Positions 39,424 to 47,152 of a stretch of DNA of 64,000 nt are shown here, in pieces (within the stretch, counting starts at the first letter, position 1; every line of letters starts with the position of its first letter). The position numbers were made by a program, and so were the translations under genes. This stretch comes from Amycolatopsis cihanbeyliensis (GTDB lineage: Bacteria; Actinomycetota; Actinomycetes; Mycobacteriales; Pseudonocardiaceae): contig NZ_VFML01000001.1 in NCBI RefSeq assembly GCF_006715045.1, positions 3,564,501 to 3,628,500 on the forward strand, written 5' to 3'. The notes under the pieces were generated by a model, which saw only the letters and a program-made list of their open reading frames with translations, was not told the origin of the DNA and did no database searches.

Positions 39424-40578
39424 CTACGTGGGCTTGACGGGCTGCCGCAGAACCGTTCTCAGCTTGGCGGGCGCGGTTCTCCTTGCGTCGCTGAGGTAGA
39501 TCTCGTGATGGTCGCCGTTGAAGGTGAGACCGTGCTCGGGCAGGTAGTGGTTGTGGAGGCGATCCAGGATCGGAGCCTCGTCGTCGTAGGAGCCGATGTG
39601 CAGGATCTGCACACAAGTCCCTTCGATGAGGGTGATCAGCCGAACGTCCGCGAGGGCGGGGTTGTCCTTCTTCCTCGAGACGCTGTCGACAGCGGTCCTG
39701 ACCATGTCCTCCGTGATCCAGCCCGGCTGGCTGATCATCATGGTCCAGTCCCAGCTGTCCTTGCGGCGGGCGGTGAACACGGTGGGGTCGTCCGCTCGCC
39801 ACAGTCCTTCCAGCGGGCCGACCACGAAGTCCCGGCCCAGGGTCTTCTTACTGGCGAACTTCAGTGCGTACGCCACCCCGTACAGGGCTTCGATCGCGTT
39901 CGCATACGCGGGCGACGTGTTCGGGTCGCCCCTGCCGTCCACGGCGACGTACCGGAACTCGGGCACGTCGACGACGGCGAAGTCCTTCGACGGCGGTGAA
40001 TAGAGCTCTCTGCGGATCTTCTTGACGTCATACTTTTCCACGGCGGCCTCCTGCGTGAGCGCGCTCAGCGTGGTTTCGGTCCAGTCGGCATCGGTCGCGA
40101 GCATGGCCTCGCTGTAGTCGAAAATCGCGGCGGCGGCCGCGGGCAAGGGTTCCTGCCGGGACCGGACCCTGCGGACCTCGGCGAGCTGTTCTCGCAACGC
40201 CTCGCGGCGCCGGGTCAACCCGGCCATCACGTCCACGTCCGGCAAGCCCGGACTGTTCGCCATACCGATCAGGACACGCGCGCGCATGGGTGTCAGCGCG
40301 GCCAGGGCGTCCCGTGTGGCCACCGCACACAGCTCCCCGCCCCGGTCCGTGACCCGGAAGGTGACGCGCGACTTCGCGGACGGCGGGGCGCCCGTCGCTT
40401 CGACCAAGCCACGTTTGGCCAGTTTGTCGAGCACGTAGTAGATGGAGGAGAAACCGAGCGCGGTCCACGCGCGCATTCCCCGTTCCTCGATGACCCTCTC
40501 CAGGTCATACCCGTGGCGTGGCCGCTCGGCCAGCAGCCCGAGCACCGTCAACTCTCCATCGGTCAGAGCTGAGGACAT
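39424..40578 (-). CDS. PadR regulator fused to GyrI-like effector-binding domain
   Basis: A 384-residue two-domain regulator. Residues 1-~85 are a PadR winged helix (ELTVLGLLAERPRHGYDLER, GFSSIYYVLDKLAKRGLVE), followed by a helical PadR dimerisation region to ~180. From ~200 comes a GyrI-like domain of the YeeB/small-molecule-binding type (DFAVVDVPEFRYVAVDGRGD, GPLEGLWRADDPTVFTARRK, DWTMMISQPGW). The two parts are usually separate adjacent genes, so this is a fusion. The second ATG (40578) fits a leaderless promoter; the first is at 40584. A dyad covers the -10 box, suggesting autoregulation. Confidence 0.86.
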   Translation of the reverse strand: MSSALTDGELTVLGLLAERPRHGYDLERVIEERGMRAWTALGFSSIYYVLDKLAKRGLVEATGAPPSAKSRVTFRVTDRGGELCAVATRDALAALTPMRARVLIGMANSPGLPDVDVMAGLTRRREALREQLAEVRRVRSRQEPLPAAAAAIFDYSEAMLATDADWTETTLSALTQEAAVEKYDVKKIRRELYSPPSKDFAVVDVPEFRYVAVDGRGDPNTSPAYANAIEALYGVAYALKFASKKTLGRDFVVGPLEGLWRADDPTVFTARRKDSWDWTMMISQPGWITEDMVRTAVDSVSRKKDNPALADVRLITLIEGTCVQILHIGSYDDEAPILDRLHNHYLPEHGLTFNGDHHEIYLSDARRTAPAKLRTVLRQPVKPT

Positions 40579-40584
40579 GGTCAT

Positions 40585-40590
40585 ACTCTA
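40585..40590 (-). promoter_or_regulatory. -10 box for leaderless transcript
   Basis: TAGAGT on the minus strand ends six bases before the ATG at 40578 and overlaps the palindrome 40587-40598. Confidence 0.45.
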
Positions 40591-40598
40591 GTGCTAGA
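40587..40598. promoter_or_regulatory. palindrome at the PadR-fusion promoter
   Basis: TCTAG-TG-CTAGA, a perfect 5-2-5 dyad, lies on the -10 box of the regulator's own gene. It is a probable autoregulatory operator. Confidence 0.5.
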
Positions 40599-40763
40599 AT
40601 ATGGCTGCCGACAAGCTGGTGGCGTGCTCGGCGACTTGAGTCGACGGGCAGAGGTGAGATCAGAAGTCAGCGCTTATACGAGTGCCGCCGATTGGCACAT
40701 GGAATCGACCGGTGCCGCGTAGTGGCAAACCGACTGTTTTCGCAGGTAAAGTTGTTGATCGTG

Positions 40764-40801
40764 GTGGGCCGCCCGGGGCTCGAACCCGGAACCTACGGAT
40801 T
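40764..40801. other. left attachment site (attL-like)
   Basis: A 38-base copy of the tRNA-Lys 3' half (acceptor, T-arm and part of the anticodon arm), identical to 45459-45496. Without the 5' half it cannot form a tRNA. Confidence 0.9.
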
Positions 40802-40917
40802 TCTTGGCCACCTTTGCCGACATCTCGCATCAGTCAGCGTCATGCTCTCTGAGCTGCGAATTTCCCGTCGAGCAGTAGCCACAATGGATCGTCGTTTGTG
40901 GTCGTTTTCCAGTGTTC

Positions 40918-40925
40918 CCTGTGGG
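40918..40925. repeat. CCTGTGGG motif, possible integrase arm site
   Basis: CCTGTGGG occurs here, ~120 bases inside the left end, and twice near the right end (45394-45401 and 45405-45412). Tyrosine integrases bind such short repeated arm sites flanking the core. Confidence 0.3.
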
Positions 40926-40992
40926 TAAGATGTGGATTCTCCACCTGCAAGTGGGTGGCCCTCGCGCCATCCCGTCGACCTGGCGTAGCCCG

Positions 40993-41071
40993 ATCACGCT
41001 GTGTCAAGGGGGCAACGCTCCCGCCATCTTGATGTTGCGTCGTCAAGCTTGCCCCCTTGACTCTGCGTGAT
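40993..41071. repeat. long imperfect inverted repeat inside the element
   Basis: A 23-base left arm starting ATCACGC and ending GTCAAGGGGGCAA (to 41015) pairs with 41049-41071 with two mismatches, around a 33-base loop. It could be a replication-related hairpin (single- or double-strand origin) for the rolling-circle Rep, or a strong transcription barrier. The surrounding 40802-41497 has no convincing gene. Confidence 0.5.
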
Positions 41072-41350
41072 AGCCCTCCGTGGAGGTCGGCGGGATGGCG
41101 CGGCCTGGCCACCCACGGACGCAACCGTCCTACCTGGACGCTTCGAGGGCTATCCCGGAGACCTGCCCGTCCGGCGAGGACATATCTTCCGTCAAGTGGC
41201 TCGGTGCCGGTTCGGCCGCCGCTTCCGGCCGCCGCGCGGGACCGGCGGCAGCCGCACGCCCGCGCTTGGCGGCCGGTTGGCAACGCTGCGGCCGAGCGGC
41301 CCCGCAGGGGCCGCCTTGACCATGTAGAGAAAGTCCTCACCACCTGACGG

Positions 41351-41401
41351 GCTCACCGGCTACGGGGTGGCTGGCGTAGGAGTCCCGTGTAGCCAGTGAG
41401 C
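41351..41401. repeat. second hairpin in the left arm of the element
   Basis: GCTCACCGGCTAC...GTAGCCAGTGAGC forms a 12-of-13 bp stem with a GGG/CCC extension, ~100 bases beyond the GntR gene stop. It may be the terminator of that gene or part of the replication origin. Confidence 0.45.
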
Positions 41402-41497
41402 ACGACGAATTGAGGAACTTGGAATGGTCGTCCTTTGTGGTCGATACCGCGTGCAGTAGGTCCATGATCGGAACGTCGTCAGAAATCAACTCCGGTG

Positions 41498-42274
41498 CTA
41501 CTCGGAACTGCCTTGTTCAGCGGGCGGGTCAGCGTCGATCTGGTACACGAGGTTGTAACGCTCGCTGCTCATGGTGATGAAGTTGACCTCGACAGGCCGG
41601 TCACCTGCGTACGCGACTCGGACCACCTGCATTACTGGGAAGGCGTACGGAAGTTGGAGCAGATCGGCTTCCTTGGGGCGTGGTGACCTTGCTGAAACGA
41701 GCTCGGTGTAGTGGGTCAGTTCGTAGCCCAGTTCGTCCAGGCGGGCATAGCTGCCACCTGGTCCGGTGTCCGTCTCTTCGAGCTGCGTCCCGGCCGCGAT
41801 ATCCGCCGGTAGGTACGAGGTGGCGAGCTGCACAACCTCGCCGTCAGCACGCATGACTCGATCCCGCACCACAACGTCTCGGGGCGCATCGAGACCCAGC
41901 TCCAGGTACTCGGCCACCTCCGTGGTGGCTTCCTCCCGACGGATCTTCACCGTGACGGCAGGTTTCCAGTTGCCGACAGCCGCGTCCGACATGAACGCTC
42001 CCCGGCCTGCGGTTCGCTCGGCCTTGGTCAGCCGGTTTCGCGCGAGCCGGACTATCGGCTTCCGTTCGTGCACGTACCATCCTCGACCGGCCACGCTTAG
42101 CACCAACCCTTCGGCTCGGAGCTGGTCGATCGCGTTCTGGACGGTCTGGCGCGCAACGCCGTACCTGGACATCAGTTCAGAGCCGGAGGGGAGCCGCGCG
42201 CCGGGTACGTAGTCCCCGCGCTGGATCTCCGAACGGAGCTCGTCGGCGATCTCAACCCATGGCTTCGTCTGCAT
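41498..42274 (-). CDS. GntR-family (HutC/UTRA) regulator of the element
   Basis: A 258-residue repressor. The N-terminal winged helix (VEIADELRSEIQRGDYVPGA, SRYGVARQTVQNAIDQLRAE) is followed by a UTRA ligand-binding domain (~90-250). It is comparable to KorSA/Pra-type control proteins in actinomycete integrative elements. It is divergent from the rep operon, and two identical-style palindromes lie between them. It probably represses both. The ATG may be leaderless (TAGGAT six bases upstream) and also has AGGA seven bases before it. Confidence 0.88.
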   Translation of the reverse strand: MQTKPWVEIADELRSEIQRGDYVPGARLPSGSELMSRYGVARQTVQNAIDQLRAEGLVLSVAGRGWYVHERKPIVRLARNRLTKAERTAGRGAFMSDAAVGNWKPAVTVKIRREEATTEVAEYLELGLDAPRDVVVRDRVMRADGEVVQLATSYLPADIAAGTQLEETDTGPGGSYARLDELGYELTHYTELVSARSPRPKEADLLQLPYAFPVMQVVRVAYAGDRPVEVNFITMSSERYNLVYQIDADPPAEQGSSE

Positions 42275-42280
42275 TGCGGC

Positions 42281-42286
42281 ATCCTA
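42281..42286 (-). promoter_or_regulatory. -10 box for leaderless gntR transcript
   Basis: TAGGAT on the minus strand ends six bases before the ATG at 42274, adjacent to palindrome 42292-42305. Confidence 0.45.
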
Positions 42287-42291
42287 TCCAC

Positions 42292-42305
42292 GCTGTCTAG
42301 ACAGC
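42292..42305. promoter_or_regulatory. element operator 1
   Basis: GCTGTCTAGACAGC is a perfect 14-bp palindrome just upstream of the gntR -10 box. It differs from operator 2 only at one symmetric position (G/C versus A/T). Confidence 0.72.
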
Positions 42306-42338
42306 TCTAGGTTACCCATGTACAGTCCTATCGTACCA

Positions 42339-42352
42339 GCTATCTAGATAGC
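42339..42352. promoter_or_regulatory. element operator 2
   Basis: GCTATCTAGATAGC is a perfect 14-bp palindrome, 47 bases centre-to-centre from operator 1. It contains the -10 box (TAGATA) of the rightward rep operon, so a bound repressor would shut off replication and integration genes. Confidence 0.74.
42345..42350 (+). promoter_or_regulatory. -10 box for leaderless rep-operon transcript
   Basis: TAGATA ends six bases before the ATG at 42357 and lies within operator 2. Confidence 0.48.
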
Positions 42353-42356
42353 CTAG

Positions 42357-42803
42357 ATGGCGAGACTGACCAGCAAGGATGGGTGCGACATGGGCGCATT
42401 GGCTGTGTTGGCGGATGGTCCGTACATGCCGGAGATTCCGGTGTGGTTCCGGTTCTCGGATGAGAACCCGTTGACGTTGGAGCCGTATGCGGAGTGCGGG
42501 TTCGGGGATCTGCCGCCGTACATCGAAGACGTGATCGTGGATGAGCTGGGGTTGAAGCCGACCGAGTGGAACGCGTTGGTGGATGAGCGCGCGGTCTACG
42601 AGCTGGTGGATCCTGACCGGTGGTTCTCGCTGGAGCGGTTCTGCGGTCAGGTGGCGGCACGGGGTCGGCGTTCGGGGCCACCGGCGGCGTGCCCGGACTG
42701 CTGGGGCACCCTGGCGGCTTGCGACGCCGATGGCTCGATCACGGGCCGTGTCGGCACGCCCCACTTGTGCCTGTGCGCGAGCCTCGGGCAGGTGGCGCGG
42801 TGA
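42357..42803 (+). CDS. element-borne hypothetical protein
   Basis: A 148-residue acidic protein, family not recognised. Its first part has IPVWFRFSDENPLTLEPYAE and LKPTEWNALVDERAVYELVD. Its end is Cys-rich (ACPDCWGTLAACDADGSITG, LCLC), perhaps a zinc ribbon. It is the first gene of the rep-int operon and overlaps the rep start by four bases (GTGA). The start may be the leaderless ATG at 42357 or an internal ATG at 42390 with AAGGA upstream. Composition is less GC-biased than the host genes around it. Confidence 0.65.
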   Translation: MARLTSKDGCDMGALAVLADGPYMPEIPVWFRFSDENPLTLEPYAECGFGDLPPYIEDVIVDELGLKPTEWNALVDERAVYELVDPDRWFSLERFCGQVAARGRRSGPPAACPDCWGTLAACDADGSITGRVGTPHLCLCASLGQVAR

Positions 42804-44224
42804 GTGTTGCCCGCGACTTGACGCTTAAGTGTCAACAGGAGGGCCATGGCGGGAGTGTGCCGAGTGCGCGGTCTCGCCTGGTCGGCGCGCTGTCGACCGA
42901 GGATGAGCGGTTGTCGTTGTTGCTGCGCAGCGGTGGCTACCGGTCGTGGCGGGCGAAGGTGGAGGCGGTTGGCGGGTGTGCGAAGCCGGTGCGGTTGGCG
43001 GGGTCGTCGGTGTGGGAGACCCTGGAGGGGCGCCGGGTGCGGACGGTGGAGGGGTCGCTGTTCGCGGCGTGCAACAACCGGCGGGAGACCCGCTGCCCGT
43101 CGTGTGCGCAGCGGTATGCGGCCGACACCTTTCACTTGATCCGGTCCGGGCTGACCGGCGGCAAGGGCGTGGCCGAGACGGTGGGGCAGGTGCCGCGGCT
43201 GTTCGTCACGCTGACGGCGCCGTCGTTCGGGGCGGTGCACAACCGCCCGGTCACCCGTACTGGCAAGCCCCGGCCGTGTGCCTGCGGTGAGTTCCACCAC
43301 GAGCACGACACCCGCCTGGGCAGCCCGCTTGACCCTGCGGGCTATGACTATGTGGGGGCGGTGCTGTGGCAGGCGCATGCGCCGGAGCTGTGGCGCCGGT
43401 TCACCATCACCCTGGCCCGGCATCTGGCGTGTGCCCTGGGCATCCGGCCCAGCCAGCTACGGGACCGGCTGCGGGTGTCCTACGCGAAGGTCGCGGAGTA
43501 TCAGCGGCGTGGCCTGGTGCACTTCCATGCGGTGGTGCGGGTGGACGGCCCGACCGGCCCCGGTAGCCCGGCGCCGGCTGGTGCGACCACGGAGTTGCTG
43601 GATGCGGTGGTGCGTACGGCGGCTGCGTCCGTCTCGGTGGACAGTCCGGAGTCGGCGACGGTGGGGTCACGTCGGCTGACCTGGGGCGAGCAGATCGACT
43701 GTGAGCCGATCGCAGCGACAGATCCGGATGATCCGGCCCAGGTGGTGCATGACCGGCAGGTCGCGGGGTACGTGGCCAAGTACGCCACCAAGGGCACCGG
43801 CCACACCAGCGGCTCGGACGTTCCGATCCGCTCTGCAGAGCACATCGCCGAACTGTCGGTGTCCGAGCACGCCCGCGCCATGATCACTACCGCGTGGCAG
43901 TTGGGTGGCCTGCCGGAGTTCGCCGGTCTGCGGCTGCGGAAGTGGGCACACATGCTCGGGTTCCGGGGCCACTTCCTGACCAAGTCCCGTCGCTACTCCA
44001 CCACCTTCACCGCCCTGCGCTCGGCGCGCCGGGAGCACCGCTTCGCCCGTGACCTGGCCGACCTGGGGATCACCGACACCGCTGAGGTCGTCGTGGTCAA
44101 CGACTGGACCATGACCGGCATCGGCTACCACAACGACGCCGAACGCCACCTCGCCGAAGCCATCGCCGATACCGCCATCCAACGACGCAAGACCCAACGA
44201 ACCGACCTCGGCGAGGTGGCCTGA
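42800..44224 (+). CDS. replication initiator protein (RepSA-like, rolling circle)
   Basis: A 474-residue protein from a GTG coupled to the preceding stop. Features are a cysteine cluster (Cys91, CPSC 99-102), a beta-strand RLFVTLTAPSFGAVH, the HxH metal motif in GLVHFHAVVRVDG (HFH 241-243) and a YVAKYATK segment with candidate catalytic Tyr. Together these fit HUH-type rolling-circle Reps of actinomycete integrative elements. It should nick the origin and replicate the excised circle. The stop overlaps the integrase ATG. Confidence 0.85.
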   Translation: MSVARDLTLKCQQEGHGGSVPSARSRLVGALSTEDERLSLLLRSGGYRSWRAKVEAVGGCAKPVRLAGSSVWETLEGRRVRTVEGSLFAACNNRRETRCPSCAQRYAADTFHLIRSGLTGGKGVAETVGQVPRLFVTLTAPSFGAVHNRPVTRTGKPRPCACGEFHHEHDTRLGSPLDPAGYDYVGAVLWQAHAPELWRRFTITLARHLACALGIRPSQLRDRLRVSYAKVAEYQRRGLVHFHAVVRVDGPTGPGSPAPAGATTELLDAVVRTAAASVSVDSPESATVGSRRLTWGEQIDCEPIAATDPDDPAQVVHDRQVAGYVAKYATKGTGHTSGSDVPIRSAEHIAELSVSEHARAMITTAWQLGGLPEFAGLRLRKWAHMLGFRGHFLTKSRRYSTTFTALRSARREHRFARDLADLGITDTAEVVVVNDWTMTGIGYHNDAERHLAEAIADTAIQRRKTQRTDLGEVA

Positions 44225-45390
44225 TGGGTCGTCCGCCGTTAGAGGTCGGCACGCATGGCGCGATTCGCTTCCTGCGGAGCACGTCGGGATGGATCGCGCG
44301 TACGCTGTTTCGCGACTTCGACGGGTACACCAAGCAAGTCGAGCGATCAGGCAAGACCAAGGGCGAGGCTGAGCGGAACCTCAAGCGTGCCTTGAAAGAA
44401 CGGGCCGGTTCCGTTGGTGATGGCGTTACCTCGGAGAGCCGCATCAACGAGGTGGCCGCGCTGTGGTTTGCGGACGTCCGGCTTGACGTGGAGGCCGGAA
44501 AGAAGTCGCCAGGTACCGAAGAGACCTACAGCTCGATTCTGGAACGGCACGTGCTTCCTGGCCTGGGCGAACTCCGGGTGCGTGAGGTCACGGTGGCGCG
44601 AGCTGATCGGTTCCTCGGGGCGATCAGCTCAAGCGCTGGGGTGCCGACCGCCAAGTCGGCCCGGTCTGTGCTGTCGGGTCTGCTCGGCTACGCCGCTCGG
44701 CACGGCGCGATCGGGACGAATCCAGTCCGTGACACCCGTCCGCTGAGCACCGGCCGATCGAAGGAACCACGTGCGCTGACGGCGGAGGAACGGGCGCTGT
44801 GGCTAGCGCAGCTCGAAGCTGACGAGAAAGCGGTGAGATGGGACCTGCCTGACCTGTCCCGCTTCATGATGGCTACCGGGATCCGGGTCGGCGAAGCGCT
44901 GGCGCTTTACTGGGAAGACGTGGACTTCGCTGAGGCTGCGGTGGCGATCGACTACACGGTGGTCCGGCGGAAGGGCAAGGGGCTCGTCCGCAAGCCCACC
45001 AAGACGGCAGCGGGCGAACGGCTGCTGCCGCTGCCGTCCTGGGCCGTAGCGATGCTGGCGGCCAGGCATCGCGTCGCTCTCGAGGAGAGCCACCCGGCAT
45101 CGAGTCCGGTGTTCCCCAGTACAGAGGGCGGGCTCCGTGATCCGTCGAACACCCTTCGCGTGCTGCGGGAAGCACGGGGCAGCGAGGGCTTTGCCTGGGT
45201 GACCTCGCACGTCTTCCGCAAGACTGCCGCTACCGTGCTGGACGAAGCGGGCCTGAGTGCGCGCGTGATCGCAGACCAGCTCGGCCACGCCCGGCCGTCC
45301 ATGACGCAGGACGTCTACCTCGGTCGGAGGATCACGAGCAGGGACACGGCCGCCGTTCTAGAGGACATCCTGGGTAAACAGTCCACCTAG
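44224..45390 (+). CDS. int: tyrosine site-specific integrase
   Basis: A 388-residue phage-type integrase that recombines the element with the tRNA-Lys site. It has an N-terminal arm-binding domain (~1-60), a SAM-like core-binding domain (~75-170) and a catalytic domain with Arg221 (GIRVGEAL), HVFR (His329, Arg332), His355 (LGHARPS) and nucleophile Tyr365 (TQDVYLG). All catalytic residues are intact. The ATG overlaps the rep stop (TGATG), leaving no room for the excisionase gene usually found between rep and int. It ends 69 bases from the attachment repeat. Confidence 0.94.
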   Translation: MGRPPLEVGTHGAIRFLRSTSGWIARTLFRDFDGYTKQVERSGKTKGEAERNLKRALKERAGSVGDGVTSESRINEVAALWFADVRLDVEAGKKSPGTEETYSSILERHVLPGLGELRVREVTVARADRFLGAISSSAGVPTAKSARSVLSGLLGYAARHGAIGTNPVRDTRPLSTGRSKEPRALTAEERALWLAQLEADEKAVRWDLPDLSRFMMATGIRVGEALALYWEDVDFAEAAVAIDYTVVRRKGKGLVRKPTKTAAGERLLPLPSWAVAMLAARHRVALEESHPASSPVFPSTEGGLRDPSNTLRVLREARGSEGFAWVTSHVFRKTAATVLDEAGLSARVIADQLGHARPSMTQDVYLGRRITSRDTAAVLEDILGKQST

Positions 45391-45393
45391 TTT

Positions 45394-45412
45394 CCTGTGG
45401 GAAACCTGTGGG
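45394..45412. repeat. two CCTGTGGG motifs, possible integrase arm sites
   Basis: CCTGTGGG at 45394-45401 and 45405-45412, 11 bases apart, just after the integrase stop. A third copy is near the left end. Confidence 0.3.
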
Positions 45413-45458
45413 GCGATCTTGGCGGATGAGTCAAGGAAACTGGCTGACCAGCGGGAAA

Positions 45459-45496
45459 GTGGGCCGCCCGGGGCTCGAACCCGGAACCTACGGATT
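45459..45496. other. right attachment site (attR-like)
   Basis: The 38-base sequence identical to 40764-40801, lying within tRNA-Lys. Integration at this core restores the tRNA gene. Confidence 0.9.
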
Positions 45497-45532
45497 AAAA
45501 GTCCGCAGCTCTACCGATTGAGCTAACGGCCC
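45460..45532 (-). tRNA. tRNA-Lys (TTT)
   Basis: A complete cloverleaf on the minus strand: acceptor GGGCCGT/GCGGCCC with one G-T pair, anticodon loop CTTTTAA, T-loop TTCGA and discriminator A. It is the integration target of the adjacent element, and the tRNA remains intact. Confidence 0.96.
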
Positions 45533-45650
45533 GTCACCGGTGAGAGTCTAACGCGCCACCTGTCGCGCATGGGCACGCTGGGTGCCGGGCGACGGGTTCG
45601 ATCGCGGCCGGGCCGGTGAACTCGGTGAACTCAAGCTCCGGCAGGCAGCC

Positions 45651-45773
45651 GGTACCGTGCGTAGCATCACATCTCGGCACGAGGACGTATCGCGGACCTA
45701 CTCGATCGCCATTCCGGAGGCGTGGAACGGGTCGCTCGTGCTGCACGCCAACGACGGTCCCGGACCCGATGAG
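45651..45773 (+). pseudogene. fragment of a secreted alpha/beta-hydrolase-like gene
   Basis: An open stretch reads VSRTYSIAIPEAWNGSLVLH followed by ANDGPGPDE. RTYxIAxPxxWNGxLVLxxHG is the usual start of the catalytic domain of certain extracellular actinobacterial hydrolases. There is no signal peptide upstream and no continuation downstream, where the converging DUF4232 gene begins. It is most simply a remnant next to the integration site. Confidence 0.4.
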
Positions 45774-45796
45774 TGTCGCCAGCCGCGCCCACGAGA

Positions 45797-46342
45797 TCAG
45801 ACCGAGGGAGCGGAACCCGCGGTGACGGCGCCGACCTCGATGGTGTGGTTCCGCGGCGTGGCGTCGATCCCGCCGAGGGACCAGTCCAGCCCGATCTCCG
45901 GGTCGATGTGGTCACCGTGCGGGTTGCTGTCCGAGGGTGCCGTCACGGTGATCGTCTCCGGCGTCTGCTGCTGGCCGGCCGGGGCGATCGCCGTCCAGTG
46001 CAACGGAACGTAGGCCGGGGAGCCGTTGCTCAGCCTGACCGCGGGAACGTCATCCGGGGCGGTATGGCGAACCCGCACGTCCGGGGCCCCGGTGACGCCG
46101 ACCGGCAGAGTGGCGGGCAGCACACAGCGTTCCCCTTGCCTGGCGGTGAACTCGACGGCGCCGTGCCGCGAGCCCATCCCAGCCCCTCCGTACACCAGCT
46201 TGGTGTCGACCTGGTTGGCGGTGCACTCGAAGACGGCCGGCTCCGCACCGGCGGCACCGGCCGAGAATATGCTGATCCCGGCGATCACCCCGGCGACGGC
46301 GAGGGCTGCGGCGGTCCGGCGGATCGTGCTGCGAGTGGTCAT
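45797..46342 (-). CDS. secreted DUF4232 protein
   Basis: A 181-residue exported protein. A signal peptide (TTRSTIRRTAAALAVAGVIA) ends near AGAAGAEPA. The DUF4232 beta-sandwich follows with Cys residues likely forming a disulfide (FECTANQVDTKLVYGGAGMG, QGERCVLPATLPVG). Typical family segments are GSRHGAVEFTARQG and YVPLHWTAIAP. Function unknown, presumably extracellular. GGAAGG precedes the ATG. Confidence 0.82.
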   Translation of the reverse strand: MTTRSTIRRTAAALAVAGVIAGISIFSAGAAGAEPAVFECTANQVDTKLVYGGAGMGSRHGAVEFTARQGERCVLPATLPVGVTGAPDVRVRHTAPDDVPAVRLSNGSPAYVPLHWTAIAPAGQQQTPETITVTAPSDSNPHGDHIDPEIGLDWSLGGIDATPRNHTIEVGAVTAGSAPSV

Positions 46343-46554
46343 CGGCCTTCCTTTCCCTGCGCTGGCCCGGTCGGGCGTTTCGCTCGGCGGCAGGCGACCG
46401 GAAGTGATTTCTTCACTTCGATCGCTCTCACAGGGATAGATGTCCACACCCCCGGTGACGATGCCCCGGGGTGGGATCGGCCGCAGAAAAGCAACCCCTG
46501 ACGAGCGGGCGACGGCAGCGACCCGGCAGCGGCCCGGCGGGCACCGGGCTCGCC

Positions 46555-47133
46555 TCAGCGCAGCGCCTTCTCCAGGCTGCGCAGGCACAGCCCCATTATC
46601 CGGTGCTTGTCCGCCCCGTGCAGCTGGACGTACTGCCACGCGCCGTAGAGGGTGCACCAGAGCAACTGCTGCACCCAGGCCGGTTCCATCTCCGGGTCGA
46701 TGCTGCCCTCGCGGTGCCCGCGTTCCACCAGCAGCAACAGGGCACCGTCGGCATCGGTATCTTCGTCCCACGTCCCGCGTTCCACCACGTCCACGTCGTT
46801 GAACAGCAGGGTGAGCAGCTCACCGAGCTCGAAGTACTCCTGACAGAGCCTGCGCAGCGCCTCCAGCGCCGTCCCCTCTTCCAGCCGGGCCCGCTCGGTC
46901 GCGAGGTGGATCTGTGCGATGGCATAGCGGTCCAGCGCCGCCATGAGGTCGGTCCGCTCCGGGAAGTACCGGTGCACCGTGGTGCGCCCGACCCCGGCCG
47001 CCGCCGCGATATCACCGAGCGAGGCCGCCGAGTTCTGCGACAGCACGCCGACCGCCGCCGCCAGGATCGCCCGCCGGGTCCGCGCCCTGCTCGGGCTCTC
47101 CGCCACCGCCTGTTCCGGATGCGACACGCTCAC
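46555..47133 (-). CDS. TetR-family repressor of the adjacent ABC exporter
   Basis: A 192-residue TetR regulator. The helix-turn-helix is RAILAAAVGVLSQNSAASLG, DIAAAAGVGRTTVHRYFPER. The C-terminal ligand domain is all-helical with a Trp/Tyr-rich end (WCTLYGAWQYVQLHG). It is divergent from an ABC exporter gene with two dyads between them, the classic drug-responsive arrangement. The GTG at 47133 fits a leaderless transcript (TACGCT six bases upstream). The frame is open to 47286, but that would cross the operators. Confidence 0.9.
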   Translation of the reverse strand: MSVSHPEQAVAESPSRARTRRAILAAAVGVLSQNSAASLGDIAAAAGVGRTTVHRYFPERTDLMAALDRYAIAQIHLATERARLEEGTALEALRRLCQEYFELGELLTLLFNDVDVVERGTWDEDTDADGALLLLVERGHREGSIDPEMEPAWVQQLLWCTLYGAWQYVQLHGADKHRIMGLCLRSLEKALR

Positions 47134-47139
47134 AGCCGT

Positions 47140-47145
47140 AGCGTA
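47140..47145 (-). promoter_or_regulatory. -10 box for leaderless tetR transcript
   Basis: TACGCT on the minus strand ends six bases before the GTG at 47133. Confidence 0.48.
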
Positions 47146-47152
47146 ACACCTC

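Larger units (their letters stand above)
40764..45496. mobile_element. integrated element in tRNA-Lys(TTT), AICE-like, 4.7 kb
   Basis: A 38-bp exact direct repeat (40764-40801 and 45459-45496) marks the ends; the right copy is the 3' half of an intact tRNA-Lys gene. Between them lie a GntR/UTRA regulator, one unknown gene, a rolling-circle-type Rep and a tyrosine integrase next to the tRNA. This is the core of actinomycete integrative elements such as pSAM2. There is no FtsK/TraB-type transfer gene, no Spd genes and no separate excisionase, so it is a reduced or defective form. Confidence 0.88.

Noticed and set aside
40840..41343. 167-codon minus-strand frame in the left arm of the element
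   Set aside because: It spans the long inverted repeat and has no ribosome-binding site or recognisable domain.
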